Of a stretch of DNA of 64,000 nucleotides, positions 1 through 33,600 are shown piece after piece. The notes beneath the pieces are model-generated. The model saw only the letters and a list, made by a program, of their open reading frames with translations, was not told where the DNA came from and did not search any database. The DNA is from Diprion similis (taxonomy: Eukaryota > Arthropoda > Insecta > Hymenoptera > Diprionidae). Each line of letters begins with the position of its first letter. Positions within the stretch are counted from its first letter, which is position 1. The stretch is taken from the NCBI RefSeq assembly GCF_021155765.1, contig NC_060116.1:2418001-2482000 (forward strand), written 5' to 3'. The translations under genes and the position numbers were made by a program.

Positions 1-1580
1 AGAAAATATTATGTATAAAGTTATTTGTTCAATGTAGATGATCTATTATTATATATATAAGCTGGAAAACTGAAGGTAATTGACGATAAATACAAACATG
101 TTTTTAATGTATGTAATTGTTATTTTGAAACTTTCCATCACCCCCCTCCCCTCGGAGACTCCCGTTCGGAACTTGTCCTAGAACTCTCATATATACCCAA
201 CCCATTGAAGTAGGTGAATTCAAAGGATAAATTCTTTAAAAAATTCATACCCATTGGTATTGGAAATCACGATTATGATTGCTTCGATATTTTTTGAAAC
301 TTATATCTTTCGCGAAAAGTTGAACGGTCTTTTTTGGTGGGGGTGAAATCTAATTCGCACCAATTTGAAGTCAGCTTGATTGTACAATGCTTGACCTAAC
401 CTAGCCTAGGTCGGTTTACCGGCGGCATGTACTTTCCCATTTGTATTCACGTCTTTCGTCAATTTTAAAATTCCAGACTGCACACGTACGTGTGCTTTCG
501 TATAAGAGGCATTTCATGTGAAGCGAGCAACGAAAATAATGTGAGGTACTGACAATCGTTTATATTCAGCCTAATTCTACTTCTAGAAGGTATGAATGTA
601 ATCACCCATTTTTTTTTTTTTTTTCATGAGTTTTAGCTGTCAAGTTATGGGCTTCTAAAGAATTGACATAATTGAAGTACGGATTTTTCGGATGCAGTTT
701 TTCGAAATGAACAAATTTACAATAACATTTTAAACAGAGTGGCTTGTATAGAAAATTTACTGTTCTTTTCAATAACGAGTTCATCAAACCACAATTTTAA
801 TAACTTTGACAATTTTTTATTTTTCTTTCAATTTTAATTTTAAAACAGAGCTTAAAGTATATAATTAATACACTAAAAGTTTCAAAATGGGTTCTACATT
901 AACTTAGAAGATATTTGAATTAAAGTACATGCGTTTCGCACTGAGCATGGTACCTGGCGCTTGCTTAAGGTCACTGGTTGAAAAACTGCTGCGATATCAC
1001 CTATTAGAAACTTCAAATTTCAAACTTTTAGTGTATTATGTATATACTTTAAGTTATATTTCGAAGTTACAAAAAAAAAATGAGTGATCACATATCCGTA
1101 CCTTCGAGAAGTATGTACAATTAGGCCGAATATGAACGAATTTAGAACCCCACATTTTTTTCGTTGACAGCTTCACGGAATGCCCCATAATTGAAACTTG
1201 TTGTACCCTAATACATACACGTATTTTTGCCGATGTGATCGCAGATGATTTTGAGAATATGATTTGCAAGTTTAAAACCGTCATGCTTTGTCTTCGGAGT
1301 AATAAACTGAAAGAATTGATACCATAGCCACATCGGAGTACGCGATCAGGATGTCAATTCTTGTGAATAAGTATCCTTGTGGTCTATATGTAATACGTGA
1401 CGTATACATTTCAATAACGAGTTTTACGAGTAACCAGCTTTAACATTTTGATCGCTAAAGGATATATTGTGATTTTGTTGTTGAATTTCTACTAACAAAT
1501 ATTTCATACACCATAATTTTTTACTGTTATTTATTATTAAGTTCTAACACACATTTTTTTCCCTTCTCAAACTTCAATAG
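1..1580 (+). other. Fas2 intron (partial), no exon seen
   Basis: This AT-rich stretch precedes the first visible Fas2 exon, which begins in mid-codon, so it must be the 3' part of an intron. I looked for an exon encoding the first half of Ig domain 1 and found none. It contains a 203-bp inverted-repeat element (851-1053). Open frames on the minus strand here have no recognisable content. Confidence 0.7.
851..1053. repeat. MITE-like element with about 38-bp terminal inverted repeats
   Basis: The left end (851-888) starts CTTAAAGTATATA and the right end (1017-1053) is its near-perfect reverse complement, ending TATATACTTTAAG. The two arms differ by a few bases over about 38 bp. The 203-bp interior has no coding capacity. 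No clear target-site duplication flanks it. The structure resembles a small non-autonomous DNA transposon, but the family is not identified. Confidence 0.55.
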
Positions 1581-22150
<20,570 letters not shown>

Positions 22151-25093
22151 ATATTCTTCCGGCGTACTAGATTGTGAAATATTTAATAATAATATTTTAT
22201 TTTATTTCATCAACTCTCTTGGATTTTCTGTCATTTTTTTTCGTTTTGACAATTCCGACACAGTTCAAATATCACCAACATAAAGACAAAATTGAGTTAA
22301 GTTTAAGAATAACAGAATAGATGCAAAAATGAATAATTATCATGGAACTTGAAAGTGAATTTTACCAACTGTATCCTGACCGTGAATGTTCAGCTGCACA
22401 AATCAACTACGTTAAGCATCAGCCATCAACCAAGTCGATTGATCTATTTGTATAAACTTTTTACTCGAAACGTTTGAAGCAGTTTAAATGTAGTTGAAGA
22501 CTTGAACGCTGTCTAGATAATCTGTGTAACCCTTATAATCCCAATCAAAGTTCTGTCTATTCAAGCGTTCAGTTTTTCAACAGTGAACCTTGCCTTCTTG
22601 AAGATGGAATCAGAATAAAAGATAGCAAGAGGGAGAGACAAAATAGCGAAAAAAGCAAACTGATAACATCAATTTACATATTTGAGGAAGGAGATTTCTT
22701 CGAATACTTGTGATTCTTTATGTCCTGCAATTACCTATTTTATTCACCCTAGACAAACATGTCGAAAACTAAAAGAGATACAAAAAACAGTTTTATTTGA
22801 AACTTGAAACATTCCAAAGAAGAAAGATAAATCCAATATGAAAAGAATTTTGAATTTTACCACTTCTGGAGTTTCTTAAGTAATTTCCGTTTTTAAAATT
22901 AAGAAGTGCCGATAAATTCAAGAATGATCAGAGTCTACGAAAATCGGAGGAAAAATGATTAAATAATCGATCTTATTAGTCAAACGCAATTAATTGGAAA
23001 TTCTATACAACAATTTGTAGTCTATGGCACTAGATACGCTAGAAAAAAATTCCCCGCACTGAAAATATATGCGCAGGAGATGTTTAAAATGTAGCTAGTA
23101 AAGAAATTCTTTTAAACATTATCTATGCTCACAATTTCATCGCCAAGATTTTTTTGTTTTTATCAGACTAGTAGAATGGAATTTCGAACTTATCACCATT
23201 TATAAATAAAATTTATTTTCAATCATTTTTCACCTGATTTTTGTGGACACTTGCCTCGAGCTGTGTAGTGTGAAAAAAATGGCTGCTTTTGCATCTGTCT
23301 TTAACTCTACCATTGCTACTCATAATTAAAATACTGGTTCCCTATTGTAAGTTAGGAATTACTTGGGAAAATTCGAAAGCTTTTACTCTTGAAGCCCTTC
23401 AAGTTCTGCGTAAAACTTTTCCTTCTGTACCTCTTTCAGTTCCAGAAATATATTCGCCTAGGACGATTAAAATGTAAGTCCCTGAATGTTTACTGACATT
23501 ACTTTAATTAGCGTTCATGTCTTCAAGTAGAGATATGGATAAAAATTTGAACGAAATGATAGTAAGTGCGAAATAAACTCCAAACGAATGATGACGATTG
23601 AAATTGGGAAAATATTTCCCAACTTTTCGCGAAGAAGAATAAAAGAGACATACTCTGTACATATACGTGTTGTACTTCACATCAATATTTGTCAAAAAAA
23701 TTTGTATCGAAAGTAAGGCTGCCTTAGTCTCACCCTCTTAGATTGCTATTTACATGTAAGACTTACGTCCATCTCCTTTTAATCGAGCTTCATAGTGTCA
23801 GAATTGATCGAGTCTTAATCGCAAATAGTATATAGAATACTTAATTGATACTCGTCTAAGATAAAATAAGAAAATCAGGAACCGTCGACCTTGTGTTTAA
23901 CATTTAGGTGGTCACTTAGAATCAAAAATATTCCTGATTGTAATAAACTACAACCGTGAACTGTTACAAAGACAACATTAGAATGACAGTTTATGAATAG
24001 ATGCAATAGAGGCTTTTTATTGGGATAAAGGACAAATAAACATATGGACGGAGGTAAGGGAATAACTAACTTGCGTGACAGTAATTTCCATAGCGTAGAT
24101 AACAAAGTATCAAATCGCTGTGTGAATAATGTTCTTTGATAACGAATTTGCAGAAACACAGGATAATATTTTATAACCGTATGAGCAGTTTAGTACGCTG
24201 GATAATAGAATTGATCGTCTGCGCGTGTGTAGATGATGGAGTAAAGTAATAATAATGCTAATAATGATCATTGAAGAAAAGTATTTCTCTGAAGAATCGT
24301 ACCTACAATTATATGCATTATATATACATGATGTGTAAATCCTAATGTATACACATATAACGATGTAAGAATACCAATCTATGCGTACATATGTAATTGC
24401 ATAGTTTGCATAGTGATGAAGCAGAAGAAAACAAAATCACCATTATTCGTAAATATTATATGTATATGCAGACCGTATAAAAGCTTTTTAAATCACGTTT
24501 ATAATTCAAGATACAAAAATTGAAAAAAGAAACATAAAATTCAATCACAGAAGTTCAATTAACAGTCCTACATAATGTATAACTTGTATTTATGTACCAT
24601 AAGTCTTGTTCAAATGAAGTACCGATTAATCAGACTGTCCACTTTTCATAATTAATTAGGTATTGCTCTGATATCATCTGTCGTTTCTTTGAAGACTGAT
24701 TTCTTTAAGTAAATTAAGATATCCGTCTTATTTCCTAAAAACTGAGTTTTCTCTACTTGTTTATCAATCTTTATTTTTAACAAATGATTACTTTGTAATC
24801 ACGCTTTGTAATCACGAAAAGTTACTTATTTCAAATGGCCGATAAGTACTTCTATATTATATATAATTATACCATAATTATGAATCAGTTGATTTTATCT
24901 ATGGCCCTAAATATGTGATGTGTGAAACGTGTATAATTCATGGTTAATCGTTGTATTTAGATTTTAATTTGAAATCGTATTGTATGCGTTATAATTCCTC
25001 CTTTCCTTTATTTTATTACTTTTATTTTTTTTTTCAAATCGTAATCATAATATCTTAACAACTCGTGACATATTTTTCTCAACTGTAATCGTC

Positions 25094-25124
<31 letters not shown>

Positions 25125-27549
25125 CGATATATATATACATATAACATATATGCATATATATATATGCATATATAGACACACACACATATATATAATGCGC
25201 CTATAACATTATATAACGCGTACCGTATAACCTAAAATAATTGACGAAAAAATCTCTAGATGTATGTATATATATATATACAATGTATACGTATGCTTAT
25301 ATACATATATACATCACAACTAAGTAGTGTATAAGCACGCAGTATAATGACATTTTCTAGACCCCCTACAAAATTTATCATTAGATATTTATTCACGCAA
25401 AACTTTCTTACATTCATTGATTAACCCCAGGGAAATGGACCTCGAACTATGCCTTAATTTACTCGTCGTTGGTTTCTCTCCATCGGGGTGAATATGTTTT
25501 GGAAAATACAAAAGAGATAAGGAAGTTGTTGACACGATTCAAAGATACTTGTCAGGTTTTTTTGATTCTTTTCTTTGAAGACTTCAGATCGCCAAATGAC
25601 TTTTTCATTGAAAAAGGTACTTTGTATCACATTAAGTATGCATAAACGTTAAGGTTTAAAAATCGATGGCCGGTTTTGGCGGGGATACCAGTTCATTGTC
25701 ATTGTGCAATTGTGCATTAGATTATAGTGTATTGGGAATAAGGCTTTTTTGCAAAAATACAGTTGAAATTGTGATAAGTTTTTGTAAATGCTTGATGAAA
25801 ATTTTTCTCCAGCCTTATGAGAGAAGGACGGGGGAAGAGGGGGACTACGATTATATTAAATATATAATATATCGAAATTATATATGTAATGTAACCAGCT
25901 GAGGACGAGAAAACCCGGTGGGATATATAAAGTGTAGTCCTTAAACTCGCGTGCATTATATGTATTTGCATGAAATTTCGATATTTTGATAATGAACGAA
26001 AATTGATTACTGTCCATTATATACTTACAAACCCCTTTTTCACTAGTTCTTTTATGTTGTTTTCAATTTCTAGCGAATGCATATATGATGCGCAGGTAGC
26101 TTTTTTACGTAAGGTATATGACAACAGTTTTGCCAAATACTATATAATAGAGTACTTATATATACATATATTAGCTTGTAAGTGATCGAGCATGTTGATT
26201 GACGGGGTATACACTCACACACACGACTATGTCGAACAATAAAATACCTGCATGCGATAAGAATTATAAAATAGTAATGTTAATGATAAATAAAGAACAC
26301 GCCAAAATCTAGGAAACTCAAAACAAAAAGATATGCAGCTATTTTTTTTAATCTGTTACCATAAAAGTATGTATGTACGGCTTCCCAAAAGTAAAAAAAA
26401 AGTATTAAACACGTATCTTCCAGAAAACATTTTAGGTAATTATATATATAAATACATGTATATGATTATTATATTGATTAAAACTTACATACTTGTAATA
26501 CTAGAAGGTTTGTAGATATAAGGCATATTTTTTATGTATGCTTTTTCTGTATGCGACAAAAGAAAAAAGAAAGGAAAAACCTCAACAAAAAAAAAAACCA
26601 CAAAAAATCAATAAAAATTGAACCATCTTCAAAACAGATAACCATGTTGCTCGAATTCATGTCTCCCTGTTTAACTTTATTAAACCTAGTCAATTTATAG
26701 TGAACAAATAGCTCACAGTAATAAAAAGGAATAAAATCATATTTAATTAACAGAACTATTCAAAAAGGGATATTATCAACAACCAAGAACTTACTGATGA
26801 AAACCAAATATAATTACTTCTAAGTAACTCTGTTATCTACAGATTCATCACTTTTTTCACCAAGCTTTAGATCCTATTTCGATCACAGTAAAATTACATA
26901 GTTTTGGACTGTGATTTTACACTGATTTTTCTTCTCGCTGAATTGACACTCTCCGTGGCTACTAGTAATTTATTTTTTACATTGAGAAGAAGATACATCC
27001 TTTCTATCTGTCTATCTAATTATCACTGTTTTGACAGATTGGCAGATTTGGCAGATTGAAACGCGTTGCAATCGGTCATGGAATCCAAGCTTTGATTTAC
27101 CGTAACGACGTAGTCTCATATCTTTATTAATAATCCTACAATGCTTGGCAGCACTGAGGTGGGAAGGTTGCATGCGAGGTAAGAACAGTTATAGCTTTAA
27201 CAGTAAATATTATTGGAACCTTTATTTAAAACAGTTTTCAAGCACTGTAATTTGCTGACACAACCACATCATTTGCATACACAAACAACTATTCACATAC
27301 ATAAAACTAAATTCTATCACGTGTAGTTAACCTTATAAAAATCTCATATGTAAAAAAAACAACCGACTTTTTTCACCGTATTTGTTACGCAGTTTGGCAA
27401 GTAATCATCAATAATTCTATTTGTTCTAACGGCTCAACCCGCAATTCGTGCGCCAACAATTTTTTCTTAATTACGATATATTGTTATGAATGCTATACTA
27501 TATAGTATTTTGAGTATTTCTAATACGAATGCCTATAATAGTCCACCCG
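22151..27549. other. Fas2 3' UTR and intergenic region
   Basis: I see no gene in these 5.4 kb. AATAAA words at 23205-23210 and 26288-26293 are candidate poly(A) signals for Fas2. A TA-rich simple-sequence block lies at about 25095-25320. The next gene, on the opposite strand, ends at 27550, so the two genes converge. Confidence 0.55.
25095..25320. repeat. TA-rich simple-sequence block
   Basis: Several short (TA)n tracts are joined by CATATG, TGCATA and ACACAC words. It is low complexity, with no coding content. Confidence 0.8.
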
Positions 27550-27648
27550 TTAAACTTCGATACCCTCGTTCGACTTCTTGCCTTTTTTAGTCAAAAGTTG
27601 TTCAGCACTTAGCTTAGGTGGCTCGGTTCTAGTATGCCAGACGTATAC
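27550..27648 (-). CDS. GlcAT exon 4 (C-terminus)
   Basis: The acceptor is CTTTTTCAG (on the minus strand) and the phase is 0. It encodes VYVWHTRTEPPKL to the stop. His and Arg of WHTRTE contact the UDP group in crystallised family members. Confidence 0.93.
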   Translation of the reverse strand, partial: VYVWHTRTEPPKLSAEQLLTKKGKKSNEGIEV

Positions 27649-30600
27649 CTGAAAAAGAAAATTGCATATTTTTTTAAAGCTGCGATTCAAAATTCTACAA
27701 CAAATATTAAGAGCGTATTTGATTTTTTTTTTCAAGTGTTCTAACGTTTTACGTTTAACGTTAAGTTTTAACATCACCTAGTTTAACACATGTCACGTAA
27801 CTTTACAACAAACTAGCTCTATAGCTTGTGACAAACAACAATGTGTGGAGGTTAAACATGAAATTTCCAAGGTAATGTTACAGTGTAACGATGATTAAAC
27901 AAGCCTGGTCGAATCGTTAATCGATCTTCCACAATGAATCAATTATTGATACGTAATGAAAATTATTCACTTTAATTTTTTGCAAGTATTATAGATACAA
28001 AGCTTCCAATAAAGTAATCGATGTGTGAAAATGCATGACTAACGGAACCTTCTAGCTACACCTAAATAGTTCGAATTTATGATCTGAATTGCCAGTCTGT
28101 AAATTTTTTCATGTAATCTAGCATTTTTCCGTAAATTTTGCGAAAAAAAAAATCAGAAGTGCATACCTAATCGAATTGGATAATATAAATCCCATCTCAG
28201 TATTCTTATAAATTATAATTATTACATTCAACTGAAAATTATATCTCAATCCTTACAAATTAAACTACGGCTAAAATCGCATCGAACAATTCAATCCAAA
28301 ATTTTGCCACGAATGTACCTGTTTTTTCGACCGATAATTATCAGGATGTATATATTTAAGAAAATAGTGAATCAAAAATAATTAGGATTAACACTCTTAA
28401 AGAAACTTCTATAGGATGACATCTGAATTCAACCCAAAAACACCTTATACATATTTTGTCTGATATTATACCTTTTTGCAACAATCAGCTAGGGGTTCCA
28501 GCTGGTCCCTGGTGGTTATATGTCGTAATATTTCGCTCTCTTGATAACCGGATTGGATCTCGAATGAGAACCAAGCATCTTTATGTTCGAAAAGCAGCTT
28601 CAACTTGAACGCAAATCCAGCCATGTCAATGGGAAATGGTCTGTCAGGTTTCCATACAGAGTTGAAGCTAACCACTTTGTTCGTAGCTTCGTCGCATATC
28701 GGTTTCTCGACCATCAGACCTCCGACCAACCCAACGGGCCATACACCGACATGCTTAATCTTTTCCATCTATAATCATTCAACAATTATCGGGTGGCAAT
28801 AATATAAATGAGGGAGAATGATCATTGGTCTCTGGAAATTTATCAGATTATCTAAAACGTAATTTCAAACTAGTTAATGGTTTTCTGAATGTCGTAGTTT
28901 TTTTTCTGAAGTGACACTAAACTGTCGATTATTTTATTCCATGATATTTTTACACAGAATCTTCTAACAATGGCATTCAGTGGAAAATATTTTGGACGAC
29001 CATAATAAAGAACCTTACAAAAAATTTGAAGCTCTGTGATTTCTGTAATCGTTTTAACATCATTCTGTTTATCTTTTCGAATGTTATTTCAAAATTCTGT
29101 AATTATTTTACATTACACATTACACATTACAAATCTACTTAGTATTTTTTCACTTCTCTGTGATGAAACCCTCTTCAATTTATCAATATTTTTCCTGCGA
29201 AATTTTACACGAAAGAAATATGTCATTAACCTAACTAATCAGTATACATTATATAATATACACTTTCACTTTTTTTCAGCTACTAAATAATCACGTAATT
29301 CGTGTAAATATCAATTGGTACAATCAGCAGATATCAACAAAAATCAATCCAATAGTGTAACAAATAGAATTTTTTTTTTTAGAACTAAGTATACCAGCAA
29401 TCAACGATTTGTTGACTGTACGAAATATAGCGATCAAATGTGGCCAAAGAAAAATGTTTTTTTGAATACAAAAACTATCGTTTGACTCGATGAAAAAGTT
29501 ATCAGCAAGAACAATTCATGTTGTCAAATAAAACCCCATTCGTTTTAATAAACGAAACATTCTCGTCGCCACATTTGGTAAAGTGAATATTTTTTCAAGC
29601 CAGCCGAAGAGGTACAGAAATAATGATCTCAAAATGTTTCCAGCCATTTCTGCGTGCAAATTAAGAGGTTCTAAATTCGCCAGAAAAAGACGTGTTTTTA
29701 GAATGCTGGAACGGCTTGCAGTGTGAAAACGACTACAATAAATGAAGCACCATCGATTACCTCCTCAAAAAGCTTAATGGAATAGGTGTTGTCGTCGTCA
29801 GCGAAAAATACGATGCCTTCATCATCGGGTGTGAGATTGTCTCGGAGCCACTTGAGGCCCGCGTTCCGTTGCTCGACCCCCCTGGGCTTCTTCCAATTCG
29901 GATCGTTTCTTCCGAGTTTATAATTGGGCGGAGTAGGAATGGCTAAATGGGTGAAGGCCAACCCACTGTCCATCAGAAGATTCGTAACCAGATTTGTTTT
30001 GTTCATCGAATCTTCGACGAGTATCCAGTGGAAGGTTGGGATGTGCACAAAAGTCTGCGCCAATCGAGTAAGTTCCGCTTTTTGAACAAACCTTGCAAAT
30101 GTTGGGGTTATCGCGTATATCGTTGGCTTGTTGCGATAAAATTCCTTGCCCTGCAATTGTAACATCATTCTCTTCTGCGTTTCAATGCTTCTTATTGCAG
30201 CCCTGATTTCTTCCGACATCAATTGAGCTTGTCTGCCACTTTCGTCCAACCGTTGGACTATCGTATTCCTCTGCTCTGACAACCATTCTTCTTGCAGATT
30301 TTTGTCTAAAATTTATTATTAAGTTATTAGTATTTACTCAGCTTGATGGCTAGGTATAAAATTTAATTTTCATCATACTATCAATTATAACAACCTGCCT
30401 TTTACCTCTAAGAGAAATGAAAAAAGGGATCTAAACGCTCTGGTTTGAAGGTTCGAATAAAACCTGAACAGTAATGTACTTATCTATTGTTTTGAAATAA
30501 GTAAAAAGGCAAGTATTCAAAGACATTCGTGCTATGTTCACACTACATTGAACACGGGCATCGGCCTCTATGAAGTTTAGACTAGCATTTGGTCAATGGA

Positions 30601-33600
30601 TTTTTCCTCCTCAGTCTGTTCTCTCAGGTATTCAGGTGTACGTAGATCACAAAATCATGGATTGTAAGTGAATACACATTAGAGTGGTCTGTATTCAGGA
30701 TTCGGACTAATTTTTTAGCACGCGCCCCCTAAATCATTTCCAAATAATTTAAGAACAATTCCCTAATTTTTTCATACTTGTATCTTAATGGGATGGGATG
30801 CCCCTGAAGATTAACTCTTGTCCATTTAAATAACATGTATGTTTGTGATGTTCCCACTTTCGATTTTTTACTCTCATGATTTGGGTCATAGAAGAATCTA
30901 AGACTTGGCACTTCTTTCGAATATTACCTTCTATAAGCTTCTGGAAAGGGGCTATCCGCAAGCTACGTAAGTCCATTTTGAACACTTTTGAACATCCCCC
31001 CACCGTTTTGTCTATCGTGGATATTTCCCAGCCCCCTCAATCCGAGAGAGGCCCCGATTTTTAAAATAATTTGAAGCATAAAAAAATTGATGAACAAATA
31101 AAAGACCAAAGAAAATGCGAGATTAAAAAAAAAATTATACACAACAGGTTTAATTCAAAGCAAATGACTCAGAATCTTTTAACTCAAATTTCGACAGGAA
31201 TTAACCTCAAAAGAGATTTGTCACTCTGAAAATTATACCTGCGCATATAATACCCCCAAGTATCTAGTATCAGTTAATATCGTGTATGAGCGTAGATATA
31301 TGGTCAGGTGACCCCGTTTATGGCCAATTAAAATAGCATGTATGAGCTTGTACCTTCCTGGATACGGTGTAATATATGATTAAATGTAGTCCTACATGTT
31401 TTGATTTTGACATGTCTGGTCTTATATGGCCATATATATATCATATCATATGCAATCAGATATAATTCTAGTTGAAAACAAAAATATAATCACATGATCG
31501 TACATGATTCTTTATATGGCTGGATACGGTTTTATATGAATATATGATTCTAGATAACATCATATGTGTACAAATGTGATTATAGATATAACTTGGTATG
31601 GCCATGTATGCTACTATAAGATACGATCAGATATGATTTGTATCTGAATCATATACGATCATATCTGATTATTCTTTCCAGGGGGGATAAGATGCTCAAC
31701 CTCTGAGCTCAAATGAGAGCTGTAACTCCGGTTGCTTGAATGAGGCGCACGTATCGTTCCGTAGATAGAGAAGCTTCCTGTCTACAATTAACGCAAAAAT
31801 TTGAGGCTGACCGAAGAAAAGAAAAGTATTGGCAACAAGTGTGACGTGATAGCAAGGGGAGAACCCAAAGAAAAGGCTGAAACGTCGATACCATCCAGCG
31901 ACTTTCTCATTCTAGAAAACAATCGGCCAGCTCTAGTGACGATTATTCACTTGAAGTGAACCGTGAAATGGCATATGAAATAATCGGCTTTACAACCGTT
32001 TTCTCATTGTCAGCTATTTTCTCATTCGTGAAACGTAAAAACCGAGGAGAACATCAACTTCGATAAATTTGATCCACAGGGACTCGCTTACTTGTAAAAT
32101 AAAAATGTCGTGCTAGACATGACATGCGAAGACAGGGTTTATGACTCAGGTGTGAGTCCTGCGGAGGTTTAGAACGAAAATATCATCACGAGATAAATAG
32201 TAGAATTTGTGCCAAGTTAAGAATGATAAAAATCGGTTACAATGGGCCGACGTTCTTTTATGGACTCATGAATGTTAGCAATAGATATTCCAGAATTATC
32301 AAATGAATGCGCCATGCTAGTAGCAGTTTTACTGCCATTGCCAGGCCCATATCAACGAGTTTAGAAATTACTGCTGAAAATGCAGATACCGACGATGCAT
32401 AAAGTTTGGAAGAATTCGAAGTCAACAGCTGGAAAAAAGGTGAATTTCAATCTTTAGACGATATCGCAACGTTCACGGACACTATTCAAGAAAAGTAGTT
32501 GATATTTATCTAAAATCACTATATAGAGTGCGACTTGTAATCAGTGGAAGGCTCACTGTGGCGTCAAGGAATACGACGAATGGCTGAAAAACCACGAAGA
32601 CAAACGTCAAAAAAATCAGACAGAAAGTTTTGGGAAGACGGTGGTTGAGGCAATCCTCGAAATGTTCCAAAGATAACGACAATAATACGGAATGAAGTTA
32701 AAATATTACATTGATGATGGCAGTTTTGAAATATTGCACGTGGAACCACATTGTGATAGCTCGAAGTGATTGAAAAAGGGTGTGTAGATCCAAACAAAAG
32801 AATGAGCTTCAGACTTCGTAGAAGAATCTTGTCGAAGAAGTCAAAGAATGATAACAGCTATTATAGCTACGTTCTGCCACAATTGCTCGACAAATGAGGA
32901 TCCGCGACATCAGTTTTTTCCAAAGGGACTTGACAATTGCTTTACGTTGGAAGAAGCTGCAAAAGCCAACGAAGTATGAAACCCGCACTGCAAATTTCTA
33001 TGGCATCTTCATTTCTTATCTGATTTTGAACCGATGGTCGAACAAGGTTGTGAAAACTTCAGTTTTTAACCATAAGATAATGAACATTTGAATATTAATT
33101 TGAGAAAAATCCTAATTTTCAATAAAAACGCTATCATTTTAATAATTACTTTTTGTAAAAAAAATTTCAGAGTGGGACATATGATACATGAGTGGTAGAA
33201 TTGCCAAGTTTCATTTCAAATACGTCGGTTGAATTCGAATTAAAAAAGACTACTTGCGTCCGACACCGAATGAAGCTTAATTTTGCTAATGAAGCATCGT
33301 CTTGTAAGATTAGAAGCCTCCATTGATCATTCTTTCGCACCTGATTCTTATACTGACTTTGAATAGCTGCCACCTGGCAAGCTCAAATTTACTACTTCCA
33401 TTTAAATCAGAGCTTTGAAACTTAGAAAATAATATACCATTGTTGAACTTAGCATTGATGTTACTTGAAACGAGTTTTTCAACACCTTTCACACGATAAC
33501 TTCAAAACCGTTCTTACGATTTTTATGAAATTTGCTAGACGTTCTATCACGATACGTATACATAATATTTTCCACAGTAACTAGAATTTGTTAAAACCGA

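Noticed and set aside
25095..25320. TA-rich block as a possible origin or matrix-attachment site
   Set aside because: It is simple sequence only, and no further evidence in the sequence supports a function.
28583..30162. Plus-strand frames opposite glucuronyltransferase exons
   Set aside because: Antisense shadows of conserved GT43 exons.
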